Positions 28,106 to 49,031 of a stretch of 64,000 nucleotides of DNA are shown here, one piece after another. The notes under the pieces are model-generated. The model was given only the letters and a program-made list of their open reading frames with translations. It searched no databases and was not told the origin of the DNA. Position 1 is the first letter of the stretch, and the number at the start of each line of letters is the position of its first letter. The translations under genes were made by a program, and so were the position numbers. Origin of the DNA: Mesostigma viride. Its lineage: Eukaryota > Streptophyta > Mesostigmatophyceae > Mesostigmatales > Mesostigmataceae. Location of the stretch: assembly GCA_009746045.1 (NCBI GenBank), contig RPFO01000392.1, positions 1,046,627 through 1,110,626 on the forward strand, in the 5' to 3' direction.

Positions 28106-29207
28106 GCCACAAGGCTCATGGCCCTTGAAATTTACTGGTTACACCCATAAATGGGCCTGCATTATGATCTACAGAGAGAATCCTCTGTGGCCTCCCTGCT
28201 CATGGCATGGAGATCTAAGCTAGTGTAAGCAACTCAAGGGTGCCCTCCCTCCAATTTGTATTTTGTATAGGGGATGGTTCCTTTATTGGTACGAACCATG
28301 CACGTGACACAGCCTACGAGATTGACATACAGCCGTAAAAATTAATCATCCATACAGCCTTAAAAAGACACAAACTGAATTTTGAAGGAAAGAAATAGTT
28401 GAGTATTTTATGCTTTCTTCACCAGTGGACATGCCACACACTAGTATTCCAGTGAAGAAAGGAAAACATTTTTAATATTAAATATGGATGACGTTACCAT
28501 GCCCAGACTTGGCATTTGCAAGGTCTATCGCTGGCGCATGGCGCAAGGTGCAAGGTGCAAGACCAATGCAACAAAGCCAGGACGGTTTTGTCCAGCTCTT
28601 GGACTTTTGGTGGCATGACCACGTCATGCATTTACTTGGTTGCGAAGTTGAAGCAACACATTGAAAATCAGCTTTGCATGATGGTCAGAGAAGCCTGACA
28701 AGTCCAGCGGATAAAGCACGACGGTGTTCACGTACGAGCACACCGTTCTCATCGTTGGTTGAGAATGCTAGAGCTAACCCCGGCAGAGATCCGCTTTGCC
28801 GATTTGATGCATTCCAGGCCGAGGCTGCACAGTGGCATCACATCATCGAGTCGTACTTAATGAGTGACTAGACTCGAGGAATCCGAAGCTGAACGGGGCA
28901 GCAAGACCTTGCACGCGAGGCAGTGAGGCAGATTGCAGACAGCCATGTACGACTCCGCAGGAAACCGTGACTAAATTGCTGCCTCGTTACGTCGCAGGCT
29001 GATGTGCAATTAATTGCTGGACCTGGAGGGATGGCAACTTATGCGTACACAACAGCGTTTCCCGATAACTCAAGAAACTGCCCTCCTGTGGTTAAGCCAC
29101 TGGCAGGATCAGCTCGACCGGGCCCCGCGACCGGGCCGCCCGGGCAACCCCCGAAAGCGTTGATTAAGCGTATCTCATATCCCGCCGGCCATAAGAGGGT
29201 CGCTCCA
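28106..29207. other. Spacer and 3' side of NDUFA1
   Basis: No second gene recognised. The first half is AT-rich with short direct repeats of acagccttaaaa type near 28330-28370. The part nearest 29207 should hold the NDUFA1 3' UTR, but no clear minus-strand TGTAA was seen. Confidence 0.4.
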
Positions 29208-29387
29208 TCATGTCGAGCGCTCTGCTTTTAGTCTCTCGTCTCGCTCGAACATGAGGCGGTCCCAACGGCCTGCCCTCACCGCCTTTGGTTTACCCTCGGT
29301 GAGCATCTGGACTCCATGGGGCAAGTACCCCATTGCGACGATAGCCGCGCCCAAAATGGTGAGAGCAATACCACTTTCGTATGGCAT
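29208..29387 (-). CDS. NDUFA1: NADH:ubiquinone oxidoreductase MWFE subunit
   Basis: One exon of 59 codons plus TGA. NDUFA1 is a small accessory subunit of mitochondrial respiratory complex I, anchored in the inner membrane by its N-terminal helix. Here residues 1-25 form that helix (GIALTILGAAIVAMGYL). They are followed by the matrix or intermembrane segment carrying the family pattern: a basic GKPK, then a W-D-x-x-M-x-x-R-D run (RWDRLMFERDERL). Plant and animal members are about 65-70 residues, so the length fits. ATG 29387 was chosen over upstream in-frame codons because its context is CCACCATGCC and the peptide then begins at the family start. An upstream intron cannot be excluded. It is transcribed away from PFD1, with a piggyBac-type element between them. 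Confidence 0.75.
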   Translation of the reverse strand: MPYESGIALTILGAAIVAMGYLPHGVQMLTEGKPKAVRAGRWDRLMFERDERLKAERST

Positions 29388-29867
29388 GGTGGAGGTGAAA
29401 CCGGTGTATACACCAAAAAAGACAAAAAACACGGGCTTCCACGCGCGAGGCTCTCGTCCGACTCCTTGCTATCGCTGCTACTGACTTCACGTCTTTTGGT
29501 GGGCCTCGAGTTGTCTGGTGCGCTGCATCAAGGCCATCGCCATGCCATGCATCGTGCTCGCCTCCGTACGATGTAGAGAATTCTTCAAAAAACGTTTCAA
29601 TATAATTTATTGTTTCTCAAACTAGCTCAGCTCTAGGCCGAGATTTGGCTTCGTAAACTAGAAACTGACAATTTTACAACTGTCTAGGTACATCTTAAAA
29701 AAATATTTACCCGAAAGAAAATTTGTTGCTGTTGCCAGCAGCCTTTTCTAGTCTCAGCAGGCTACAACCTTTGACCTTACAGTAGCAGGCAGTAGTTACT
29801 TTCGAGTTTCGACTTTCGACCTTAACAACCTTACGACTTGCGACCTTGGTGACTCCTACGTAGTAAT
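29388..29867 (-). promoter_or_regulatory. Upstream region of NDUFA1
   Basis: A 480-bp stretch between the NDUFA1 start and the TTAA that marks the transposon end. It is AT-rich with tcgacttt/cgacctt-like direct repeats near 29808-29850. No specific promoter motif can be named. Confidence 0.35.
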
Positions 29868-30043
29868 TTAACCCCTCAACCGTCTTTGACTCGTGACTAA
29901 AATGAGTCATGAGTTGCACAGTATGCCACAGGTGCCCCCATTCAGCCTAATTATTTTTTCTAGACCATACTAGGAACCAAGCATAACCATATTAGGGCCC
30001 ACCTGGGGGTATAGTGGGTGGTCCCAGTGCTAGCCCCCCCTCA

Positions 30044-30630
30044 CACTACATTTCGCCGCCTAGGACACCTTTTTTAGCGGGGAATGTGGGTCGGTCAAGT
30101 AGGGGAAAACGGTGGCAGGTCTCCGAGCGTCAGATACTTGGAAATTTCGTTACGTTCGTATCGAGAGTAGATTTCTGACAATTTTCCTCGTTCGGACAGA
30201 GCCACAGTGAATATCAGCATCCGTCCAGTACCAAAGCATGGACCTAGCAGAAATTCCGTCAGACATCTCGGAAGTAGCAATTTTTAGTATCGAGCGCACT
30301 TGCGCTAGTGTTCAGTACGAATTCGGCCTCCGTCAGGTCAGCAAGCGGCGTGGGAATATACTGAACTGAACAAAACGGTGGACTGTACTAAGAAATTCGT
30401 ACTCAAATTTCGTCATCGGAATCGGAGGGAAATCTTCGACCAAGGACTAGAGATTTCATCAAATTTTCAGAACTGGCCAATTGATGCCAAATGGCGCGAT
30501 TCTAGATAACAAGTGTTGCTTTACTGGTATCCGACGGTGCCGAACTTCGAAATTGAATTTGTAACCCCCGCCGTATTGACGGAACCACATTCTCGCATAA
30601 ATTGGGTTTCCGCGGTGGCGAAATGTAGTG
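30044..30630. mobile_element. 587-bp MITE-like element with CACTA-type ends
   Basis: Starts CACTACATTTCGCCGCC and ends with the inverted form GGTGGCGAAATGTAGTG: 17 bp with one mismatch. The CACTA start resembles the CACTA/EnSpm superfamily, but no matching 3-bp target duplication is evident, so class is uncertain. It has no coding capacity and lies inside the piggyBac-type element. Confidence 0.6.
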
Positions 30631-30792
30631 TGCTCTATAAATAGCCCCCCCCTCAGGGGGGTACGGTGAGTGCGCGCGGTGACACCCTTATAATGGATGA
30701 TAGACCCCTTTCCTCGATGAGTTGACCCTGGGGTTGGTTTTGTAGATAGATTTTTTAGTTAGGATGGGATACAAACACTAAAAATTGTAACT

Positions 30793-31316
30793 CCCCCAGG
30801 GACCCATCAGCTGGTGCTAAAAATAACTGGTGACTATTTTGAGTCGCGAGTTTTTTGGGGGCTAAAATAGGCATCCTAGTGCAGTTTTGAACATGGAAAC
30901 GATAGGTAAGCATGGAGTATGCATGCTAACACTTATTCCAACCTGTGTGCCACCAATACCTGCCATAACCACTGCAGGTCCCTGCCGGATATGATTGGAG
31001 ACGACTACGCGCGGGCCGCGAGTACGGGGTTCACATCCTTATCATGCATGATGGAGCACGTATACCTTGGATTTCACCCTAGTATTTCAGGGGGGACTGC
31101 AACTGTACCCAAGCACTACATCCAAACACTTACATGTCTTGTTTCACCCAGGGACCCACAAGATAATGCTAAAAATAGCTGGTGACTATTTTGAGTCACC
31201 AGTTTGGGGGGGCTAGAATAAACATCCTAGTGCAGTTTTGAACATGGAAATGATAGGTAAGCATGAAACATGCATGATTATGTTTATTCCAGCCTATGTG
31301 GCACAAATATATGCCA
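30793..31316. repeat. Imperfect 170-bp direct duplication
   Basis: 30793-30960 and 31147-31316 share a segment. It runs from cccagggaccca, through tgactattttgagtc and catcctagtgcagttttgaa, to ttattccagcct or its variant. About 350 bp separate the two starts. Both lie within the piggyBac-type element. Confidence 0.75.
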
Positions 31317-31649
31317 CAATAAGCGTAAATGCTTGCAGACCCGCTGATACTGTGGTACTTATTTTTACATGCATGATGGACCTTGCACACAAAGTCAAAA
31401 CATCCCAGCACTCCTAGATAAATTAGTGACCAAGGGACCATGCATGCAGTAACACTGAAAATTGCCAACTAGAAATAGGTGGCACTGTGACCATCACGGA
31501 GCAGATTTTCAAACTGCACAAGTTATGCATAAACATGAAAGCTAATAAGACATGACCATGAAACAATAACCCATGCAGGCTAACAACATGAAACCAAATA
31601 ACACATGCACAGGTGGGTCCATGAAACAATAACACACACTTCAAACCAT

Positions 31650-32995
31650 GCCGGCCCATGGTGATACACGGCGCGCATGAGCGCGGGCAGGAAAGGCCAA
31701 ATGCCATGCCACGTAGGCAACAAATGCTAGCATTCTTAGTCAGCCTCCGTAGGACTATATCCCAGGCGGACATGCTCCGCCCTGAGATGGCGGCGCCGCG
31801 CCACCCCCTTGAGCTTCCGGGTGGTGGCTGCTGCCCCCTCGTGGTAGTGGCGCCCTTGAAATTCTTGGCGCATTCGCCACGCTGGGAGAGGCGCTGCCAT
31901 ACCCGCTGCTTCGTCACGTTGAAGTCCAGCCCCTCCACCTGCCCGGAGTGGAAGAGGCCGAAGCAGTTCCGCTCGCTGTTGCTGCAGAACGCCATGTCAC
32001 AGTGCTCGCACATGACCGAGGTCTTGTGCTTCCTGCCTTGCGCGCAGCACAGTTGGCACAGCACCTGCTCCACCCAGAAATTTGCCCATCTCATGCATTG
32101 TTAAGGGGTGCCACTCACGCCACCTGGCTTGCCCGCCCCCTTGAGCTCAGCATAGTCGTTGGTCTCCTTGACAATCTTGGCCACGACATCACGTTGGGAC
32201 CAGAAAAGGGAGAACAGCCCGAGGGGCCCAAACTTGAGCTGGCAGGGGAAAGGTTTTGATAGCAGGCGGTACCCGTCATCGGCGACAGCACCGGAGTATC
32301 GGGAAAAGGAAACACACCTGGCTTGCCGAAACCAGATTTCCAGACAGTCTCGGCTGGCTCCTCAGTGGCAGGCGTGTCGTTAGGAAAAACGAATCATCGA
32401 GCTCAGCCTCACCGCTCGGCACCGGACCCTCCGCACCCTTCTGGTAAACAAAGTCGTCATCGGAAGCGTCCGAGACAACGCTCTCGCTGGCCGCCGCCTT
32501 GGTCTGACGGCGCCTTTTCGGGGCGTGGCTGATGGCTGGGTTCTTCTTCGGGTTGCCGACAGCGCGCTTCCCCGGCTCGCGTCGCTTGACCGGTGTGGGC
32601 AGCTCGATATCCTCGGATTTGTCGTCGTCGTCCTCGCCGGCGTCAGAATCGCTATCCTGGCCCTGCTCGCTATCATCGTCACTGCTACCTGCCGTTGGGA
32701 CCTTCCTGGCTGCGCATTCTTTCACTAGAGCTTCGTACTCATCTGAGCTGCACGAATATATGAAAATCTGCTCACGGGTGAATGGGTACGTGAGCTTGTC
32801 GTCCGGGAAATAGCACCGTGCACCATCTCCGGACCTGTTCACTGTCACTACCTTGCCCGGCAAACGTACCTCGCTGTGTTTTTCCCCATACTGCTCTATC
32901 GCCCAGTCTAGTCCGAATTTTTCCACAGGCACTGCCATGAAAATGCCCTTCTTTACCTTGAAAGTCCGTATATCTGCCTGCATTTCGTCCGCCAT
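31650..32995 (-). pseudogene. piggyBac-like transposase remnant lacking most of the DDE core
   Basis: The reading frame begins at ATG 32995. The first 230 residues hold a globular N-terminus (FKVKKGIFMAVPVEKFGLDW), then an Asp/Ser-rich stretch and basic nuclear-localisation-like patches (KRREPGKR, PKRRRQ). Near 32320 the frame shifts. The shifted frame carries the start of the piggyBac catalytic domain (KFGPLGLFSLFWS, then KIVKETNDYAEL). The next recognisable part is already the C-terminal cysteine-rich zinc domain: a CxxC, MCEHC, FCSNSERNC and FHS series at about 31930-32060. Roughly 250-300 residues of RNase H-like core expected between them, including the catalytic acidic residues, are missing. 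A GTGAGT donor (after 32117) and a GCAG acceptor (before about 32066) would join the two parts in phase 0. It cannot transpose itself. A domesticated role for N-terminus plus zinc domain is possible but unproven. Confidence 0.7.
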
Positions 32996-33310
32996 GTCTA
33001 CGTCCGCGCTCCCCCCTTTTTTCGCATCCTTCGTTTTCGTACGTTTTTGTCAATTTTTTTTACCGCCCAAACCTGCATGCACCAGGGTACCCTGTTGACT
33101 TTGACCAGGGTTTCCACCCTGATACGGTGGTCAAATACGGTCAGACAAGTGTCCTACGGATAGAGTGAATCTAGATCTTTTCGGTGGTCTAGTTGGTTCC
33201 GGCCAAAACCTTCCCGCCAAATCCCTACAGGGCGCACAAACTCATGCCGAATGTGAGGCATGAGAAAAACTCGCAGTCGAAAATCGGCACGAGGACGGTT
33301 TAGGGGTTAA

Positions 33311-33674
33311 GTACTCTCGAAAAATAATGACGATTTGCATGAGATGGCTTGGCAGAAACACGAGTAGGTAAAAATTTAAAGTGCAAGGCTTGGGGCATAA
33401 ACTACGGTTTGTGATCATAGCACCACTACAGTTAGCTACTTTGGCGGTCTCCTAATACGTAATAAAGGTGTGTGCGACAGGCAGACAACGTCTCCCAATA
33501 AAGCAATTGTAAACTTCAGACTGCTCGCTGCCAAGCTGTCTCAACTGGACGTCCTCGCATCTCCCATATCCGGCCTGTAAGGGCAATGTCGGTTTGATTC
33601 CCTCCTGTCCTCCCACCTGCACGACAGCTAAACATAGATTATCGTTCTTTTCCGGCTGATTACACACCAGAAAG
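33311..33674 (+). promoter_or_regulatory. Upstream region of PFD1
   Basis: The 364 bp between the transposon's TTAA and the PFD1 start. Transcription of PFD1 must begin here or inside the element. No clear TATA box was found. Confidence 0.4.
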
Positions 33675-36600
33675 ATGGGGGGTTCATCTGAGGACGCAAA
33701 TGCTGAGGTAAGCACTGTCTGCGTGCATAGTCTTGCTGATCGTGCAGTCCCCGGCCTTGTTGTTGATACCAGGCATTGGTTCACCGTCATTAAACTCTCG
33801 CATAGTTTGTTATACGGGCCGATTGCTTCATCCCTGCTCCGCCTGCTGATTTTGTCGTGTTGTTTTTTGCCACACTGTTGTTTCTCCGCATGCGCCTTCG
33901 ATTCCTAACTGGTCGCCATCATGCAGCTGTTGGAACTGTCCAAGAAGTACAACGAGTGCAGGCAAAGGCTGCAGCAGGCAAGTGATTCTTCATCCGTAAC
34001 GCTATGCTGCGTTCGTAGCATTATCCTACACACTCCGAAATCACACACCGTGGCATGACTGCCGAGAAAGGAATATAGGAATGCATATCAGTGCCCAGCC
34101 ATCCTTCAAGTCCAGCATGAGGCTTTGGCGTGCCAGGTGTACCCTGAGAAGGATGGAGGAATGCACAAATCACTGTACGCTTTACGAAAGCTGACTAATG
34201 AAAGAGCTGTTCCGTGGACTGCTTGGCTCCGCTCCCATGGGTTGGGGTGTAGAGGGCAAATCGTTATCAGCTGCCATGGGTTGGCCGTTACGAGTTGGAT
34301 TGTGGCGATCAAATCTTAATCACAGCGTGCGATTATGGCGGGCAAATCTGTAGGGGCGTGAGAGCTTGTGCCCCAATGGTCACAGGGGTCCGGATCAGCA
34401 GGGGTCTGCCCTGCGCACTGGATGGCGCGTGTAGGAAGCGCTGGTGTGTGTCTCCTCATGTGTGGGAGCCGCCATGTGGTTACACCCCCCACATGCAGGC
34501 AACGCTAGCGACCGCGACGCTGCTTGCAACAGCACGCAAATAGGCAACCGCAGTTGCCCGCAGGTTGATGCGGTGTGGTACCTCCTGCATGCGCTTTGAC
34601 GTGGCTCCCAGGGGCTCCATGGCCAGGGATGGCAGGTGCTGGTGTGGGCAAGTTGGGCATGGCTGGAGTGGGCAGGGGTGGGCAGGGGTGGGCAGGCGTG
34701 GGCAGGGGGGTGCTGGCGTGAGGTGCACAGGCCATGTGCAGCCACCCACGGGTTTGTATGCTTGGCCTCATGGCGCGCTCCCCCACGCAGGTAACCGTGC
34801 TGCCCACCTTGCGCACTTGTCTACCCACCCACCCACCCACCCACCCACCCACCCACCCACCCACCCACCCACCCACCCACCCACCCACCCACCCACCCAC
34901 CCACCCACCCACCCACCCGCCCACCCGCCCGCCGACCCGCCCGCCCGCCCGCCCACGCACCCAGTGCCACTCAATACCCCCTCACCCACCTCCACGCATC
35001 GTCTTGCCTACTCCAACCTGCCCACTCACTCAACGTTTCCATGCCCAGCCCACCCCCGCACCTATCTGCACGCATGCATCATACCAAATACTTGACATCA
35101 CACACGTCCACTCACACAATCCCCCCTTCCCCTCCCCCCCTGCTCACTGACATACCGCGGCACCTACCCACTTGCCCCTATGCGCATTTACCCACTTCTC
35201 CAAAATTGAGCCCCCCCCCCCCCCCCGCCCCCCCAGGTCACCGCGCAGATTGCCGGGCGCGACCAGGACAAGCTGCGGGCGGCGCTGACGGGGAAGGAGG
35301 TGGACGCGCTGCCCGATGGCGTGCGCACGTACAAGGCCATTGGTGCGTACGGTAGCAGCGATGATGGTCACCTAGCTGGTATTGGTGCGTATGGTTACTA
35401 TTAGCGGTGTGTGCGCTTATCTAGCGAGTGTGCCAGCTGTCCCATATCTTTCAGAGCAGAAAGTTCCGCGTTCGCAGCACGGCGTCCTTTTCCAGTCGTC
35501 CATGTGTTCATCTGAGGCATGTTCATGTGTTGGTAAGGGATGGATGCCATGTGTAGGTTGGGGATAAGGTGCTTATAAGTGGACAGCCAAGTGTGAGCTG
35601 CTGTAGCTATGACAGGTAAACGTATGCGGCATGTCGACTTATGCAACCTCGGCACACATTCCCCCCCGGCCCCCTTGGCTGACGTTGTGCCACGTGCGGG
35701 TTGGGTGCGTCCTCTGGTGACCACGGTCCATGCGTGGGCTCACGGGATGTGTGCCAGTATTAACCTTCTTCATCCATGCATGCACCGCTGCTGTTTGCTT
35801 TCACATCCTGCTTTCAACCACGGGGCTACGTGGCCCACCCCATGTCCTGCACCGCGCGCCGTGCCCATCCCACGTCACATGTCACACGCCAACCCTGTGT
35901 GTGAATTGGCGTCGCCGTGTCGCCGTGTTGACCGCTGGCGCACGGGGCCTGCACTTGTCCGGCATCCGAAACCGTCCGCGCCGATGCTCTCCGATGCGAC
36001 GCTGGCATCTGGCACCGCGCAGGACGAGCGTACGTGGACATGGGCTGGCACGCGCCACGCACCCTCATCTCACCGCCATGATCAACCGCTTCATGGCTAT
36101 AGACATAACTGTGCGCTCCGTTTTCTTGCACATGTAAAAGAGCACACCTGCGCGTATCCATGGCCTATTGGGGGGGTCAAGAGGGGGGGGGGGGGGGGGG
36201 TGACAGGGACACATCCGTAGCATGTTAGTGCCACGGCTGGTACGAATGCCAGTTCGTGGGCACATTGGTGTTGCCATTTTATGTACATGCCCACTGTCAC
36301 GGTGCCCATGTTTTAACCGGTTGCTGTCACATGGACGAACATGAGGGTGGAGGGTTGTCATGCAGATGTGGATTGCTGCAGTTGCATTAGCATGGCCAAC
36401 CGCCTGCTGTGGCATGTTTGTGTGGAAGGCCCTTTATGTGCACATAGCATGTGCGCGTCCGCATCTATGTGGAGCAGCATTGGCCCTTGCATGCCTTCGT
36501 CCTGTCGCTGACACCTGGCGCGCCGGCTTCTGCTCGCACCGGGCTGTGGGGACTGCTTGCTGCGTGCGTTGCTGGCTGCTATGCTGGCCTCAAGTATGCC

Positions 36601-37624
36601 ATCGCATCAGACTTGTATGCCCTCCTATGCACTTTCGCATCACACTCGTCTGCCCTTCTCTACGCCGCCACATGGCACTTATGCGGCCTCATACATGCCC
36701 TTGATCACACTCGCCGCCCCCCCACATCCCAACGGCCGCCAGCTTCCTGGTGGCGGACAAGACCAAGCTGCTGGACGGGCTGGAGGCCACCGTGGTGGAC
36801 GCGGCCGCCGAGATCACCAAGCTGCAGGCAGGTCACTCTAGCAGGGCAGCGGGGTCACTGTATTGATGTAGCGGGGGTCACTGTAACGTAGCGGGGGTCA
36901 CTGTAACGGTACATCTCATCTAGCATCTAGAAACAATTGTTTGCTGGTTCCATCCCGGTCATGTATGCTGGATGGTTATGCTGAGCGATGGCTTTTGCTG
37001 GGTTATCTGCAGACAGATGTGTTGCAGGTGGGTTTAGTTTTGTCCCAAAATGGTTAATGTACTGCGAGGCCGTTTTTGTGGTTTCAAGATGATTTAGGAC
37101 CTGCCATCACCCGGTGTTGATAAGCGGGGCATGTGCGTCAGTGGTGTGCCAGCAATGGAAGTAATTCACACGAGAACATCATAGATCAAGCACGGGGTCC
37201 ACTGTCGAGGCATGAGGCAATTCAGCTGGTTCCCAACTGGGAAGTTTATGGGGGGGGCCGCACTTCACCGCTGGGCTGCCATGGGTTTGCGGTAACGACA
37301 TCATCAAAGGTCATCAAAGACGTGCACGTCTCCGTTAGGAGCCCATGGAGCCAAATGTCAACAGCCTGTCATGCCTGTCATGCCTGTCATGCCTGTCATG
37401 ATTGTCATGCTATTGTTTCTGACACAGGCATGTTCTGGTGCCATGTGTCTGCCATACGTCTGCGCATGGCCATGGCATCACTCTTGTGCCCCTGTTTCGT
37501 GCAGGGTGTCAAGGCCCAGTTTGAGAAGCAGCTGCAGACGCTGGAGAAGGAGATCACCGAGGTGATGGCAGCGCGGCAGCGTGAGGGAAAGGAGGGCGGC
37601 CGGGTGGCCGCGCAGGCAAACTGA
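33675..37624 (+). CDS. PFD1: Prefoldin subunit 1 (beta type)
   Basis: Five exons: 33675-33707, 33927-33977, 35237-35346, 36743-36827 and 37505-37624 (TGA). They total 399 nt (132 residues), the usual size for a beta-type prefoldin. Prefoldin is a cytosolic hexamer that binds nascent actin and tubulin and hands them to the CCT chaperonin. The protein shows the two-helix coiled coil expected: an N-terminal helix (LLELSKKYNECRQRLQQ), the central beta-hairpin segment VRTYKAIGAFLVADK, which matches the conserved Y-K-x-I-G-x-x-F-x-L signature, and a C-terminal helix (FEKQLQTLEKEITEVM). Introns 2 and 4 start with GC instead of GT (CAG|GCAAGT and CAG|GCAGGT). No GT alternative at those junctions keeps frame. 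Exon 3 ends at 35346 rather than at the nearer ATTG|GTGCGT, because only that keeps phase. A one-residue gap relative to the family follows. Confidence 0.85.
34821..34957. repeat. (CCCA)n and related C-rich microsatellite
   Basis: About 24 CCCA units run into CCCG/CCGC variants, in intron 2 of PFD1. The opposite strand is G-rich (GGGT repeats) and could form quadruplexes. Confidence 0.95.
36181..36200. repeat. G homopolymer
   Basis: An almost unbroken run of about 20 G (gagggggg...gtgac), in intron 3 of PFD1. Confidence 0.9.
37364..37398. repeat. 9-bp repeat (CTGTCATGC)
   Basis: About four tandem copies of cctgtcatg, the last altered to attgtcatg, in the last intron of PFD1. Confidence 0.85.
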
Positions 37625-39167
37625 ACAGGGCAGCGGATGAAGGGGGGCAAGGCAGAGTCATAGGGAGGACAGAGAAATAGTTTAAATGAGTGCCAACTGA
37701 TGGAAAAGGGGGAGAGGGAAGAGGCAACAAAAACTGGCTGGCCTATGGACGCACCGCCAGGTGGTGCACATTGGGGTGGTGCCTGTGTGTGTGACTGTGT
37801 GTGTGTGTGTGCTGCCTGCCATGGGCTACCACATACACCACACTAGGGTTGACACACTTGGCAGCTAGCTGGTGGCCTGTGTCAGTGTGCAATTATCCTC
37901 CCAGCCTGGCCTTGGCTTGCTATTGAAAAAAGCCTGTGGCTGGCTGCCATGACCCTCTCGTGGCTTCGATCACCTGTCTCGAATGCCCTGGACACTGTGG
38001 AGCTCCTGATATCAGTTGTTGGCCACGTAACCGAGGATATCATGGGTACAGACGTGTGCCAGCGTCCAAAATATTGATACAAATAACAGGTGTCATGACT
38101 ACGGTATGTTACACCCGTGAATAATAAGATAACGCAATAAGAGGCAGGGTGGCAGTGCTCGACCGACCACAGGGGTCAGGTAGGGGCCATGCCAAGGCAC
38201 GCCAGGGTCAGAAGCCACCTCAATTGCCCTGTGCAGCCGCCTGGCCCTTAAATCTTACTTTCTGGGTTGAATTCCAAGTCACACGTCTTGCTGCATGGCA
38301 CATATGGGCGCAAGCCGGCCAATGGCCGGGTGCGCGGAAGAAATTTGCCATGTTCTACATGGTTGTCTTTTCTGTGGTAATTGGAACTGCATGCAATAAA
38401 AAATATGTAGACACATTGCAATAGGTAGGAGCATACTCCTTGATACTCTTCACTTTTAATTGCACCACAGATCGATGTGCACATTAGCTACCGAATGCAT
38501 GCCCCAGAGACATGAGCAAATAGCCTACTACTATCCAGATCTATCCAACTGCCACTTCCACCTGTCAGATTTGGTTAATGTTTGATTTGATACTACTATG
38601 AAGATTGATAGCAACGCTAATTATTGCGAGCCATCGTGACGTGTCATCTTCCCCCACATGACATGCTCCCCCCTTAGCTGGGGCATAGCGTGATCGATCA
38701 TGAGGGTGCAGGTGCCTTGGTGCACCTAGAGCAAGGGTAGCTTACACTCCCATCCTTGCATGAAGTAGCCCAGAATGTATTAAAAGCCATATACCCCTTC
38801 TCAGGGATATGTGCTACAGATACTCCCAACGGAGTTATGTTTCTAATTAATTAATTAATTGTGACGTGCCGGAAGTTGAATCGTTAAAAAAATCGCCTGT
38901 ATTAAACTCTAGGTTGCCCCTAGAGTTCTAGGTCCCCCCATTCCAGAATGGGAACGCCACTGCCATGGTCACCCGCGCCGCTCCCTCCCCCATCATGACC
39001 GTTCAACCTCGGACCCCACATGCTCCTCCCCACCATCAACCATGATCCGCTAACTGGGACTGTTTACTTTGCGGACTGTAAGCAAAATTGAAGGGATTAA
39101 ACCCCTCGTGACAGCCCCTTCCTCCTCGAACTCCTCAAGTCGTCTGCACATTCAAGGCTTCAATGCC
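37625..39167. other. PFD1 3' side, spacer and a LINE 3' end
   Basis: No gene recognised. 37794-37812 holds a short (GT)n run. About 38640-38858 (+) is another copy of the ORF1-element 3' UTR, ending tactcccaacggagttatg with an (AATT)n tail at 38833-38858. The remainder, up to the FAM227-family stop at 39168, is unassigned. Confidence 0.55.

Positions 39168-49031
<9,864 letters not shown>

Larger units (their letters stand above)
29868..33310 (-). mobile_element. piggyBac-type DNA transposon with TTAA target duplications
   Basis: TTAA at 29868-29871 and 33307-33310 flanks an element of 3435 bp (29872-33306). The ends are inverted repeats: the left starts CCCCTCAACCGTC, and the right, read inward, CCCCTAAACCGTC, a 13-bp match with one difference. 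TTAA duplication and 13-bp termini beginning CCC are hallmarks of the piggyBac superfamily. Inside, on the minus strand, is a damaged transposase whose start codon lies about 310 bp from the 33306 end. The half near 29872 carries a smaller inverted-repeat element and a 170-bp internal duplication. The insertion lies exactly between the divergent NDUFA1 and PFD1 genes. Confidence 0.85.
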
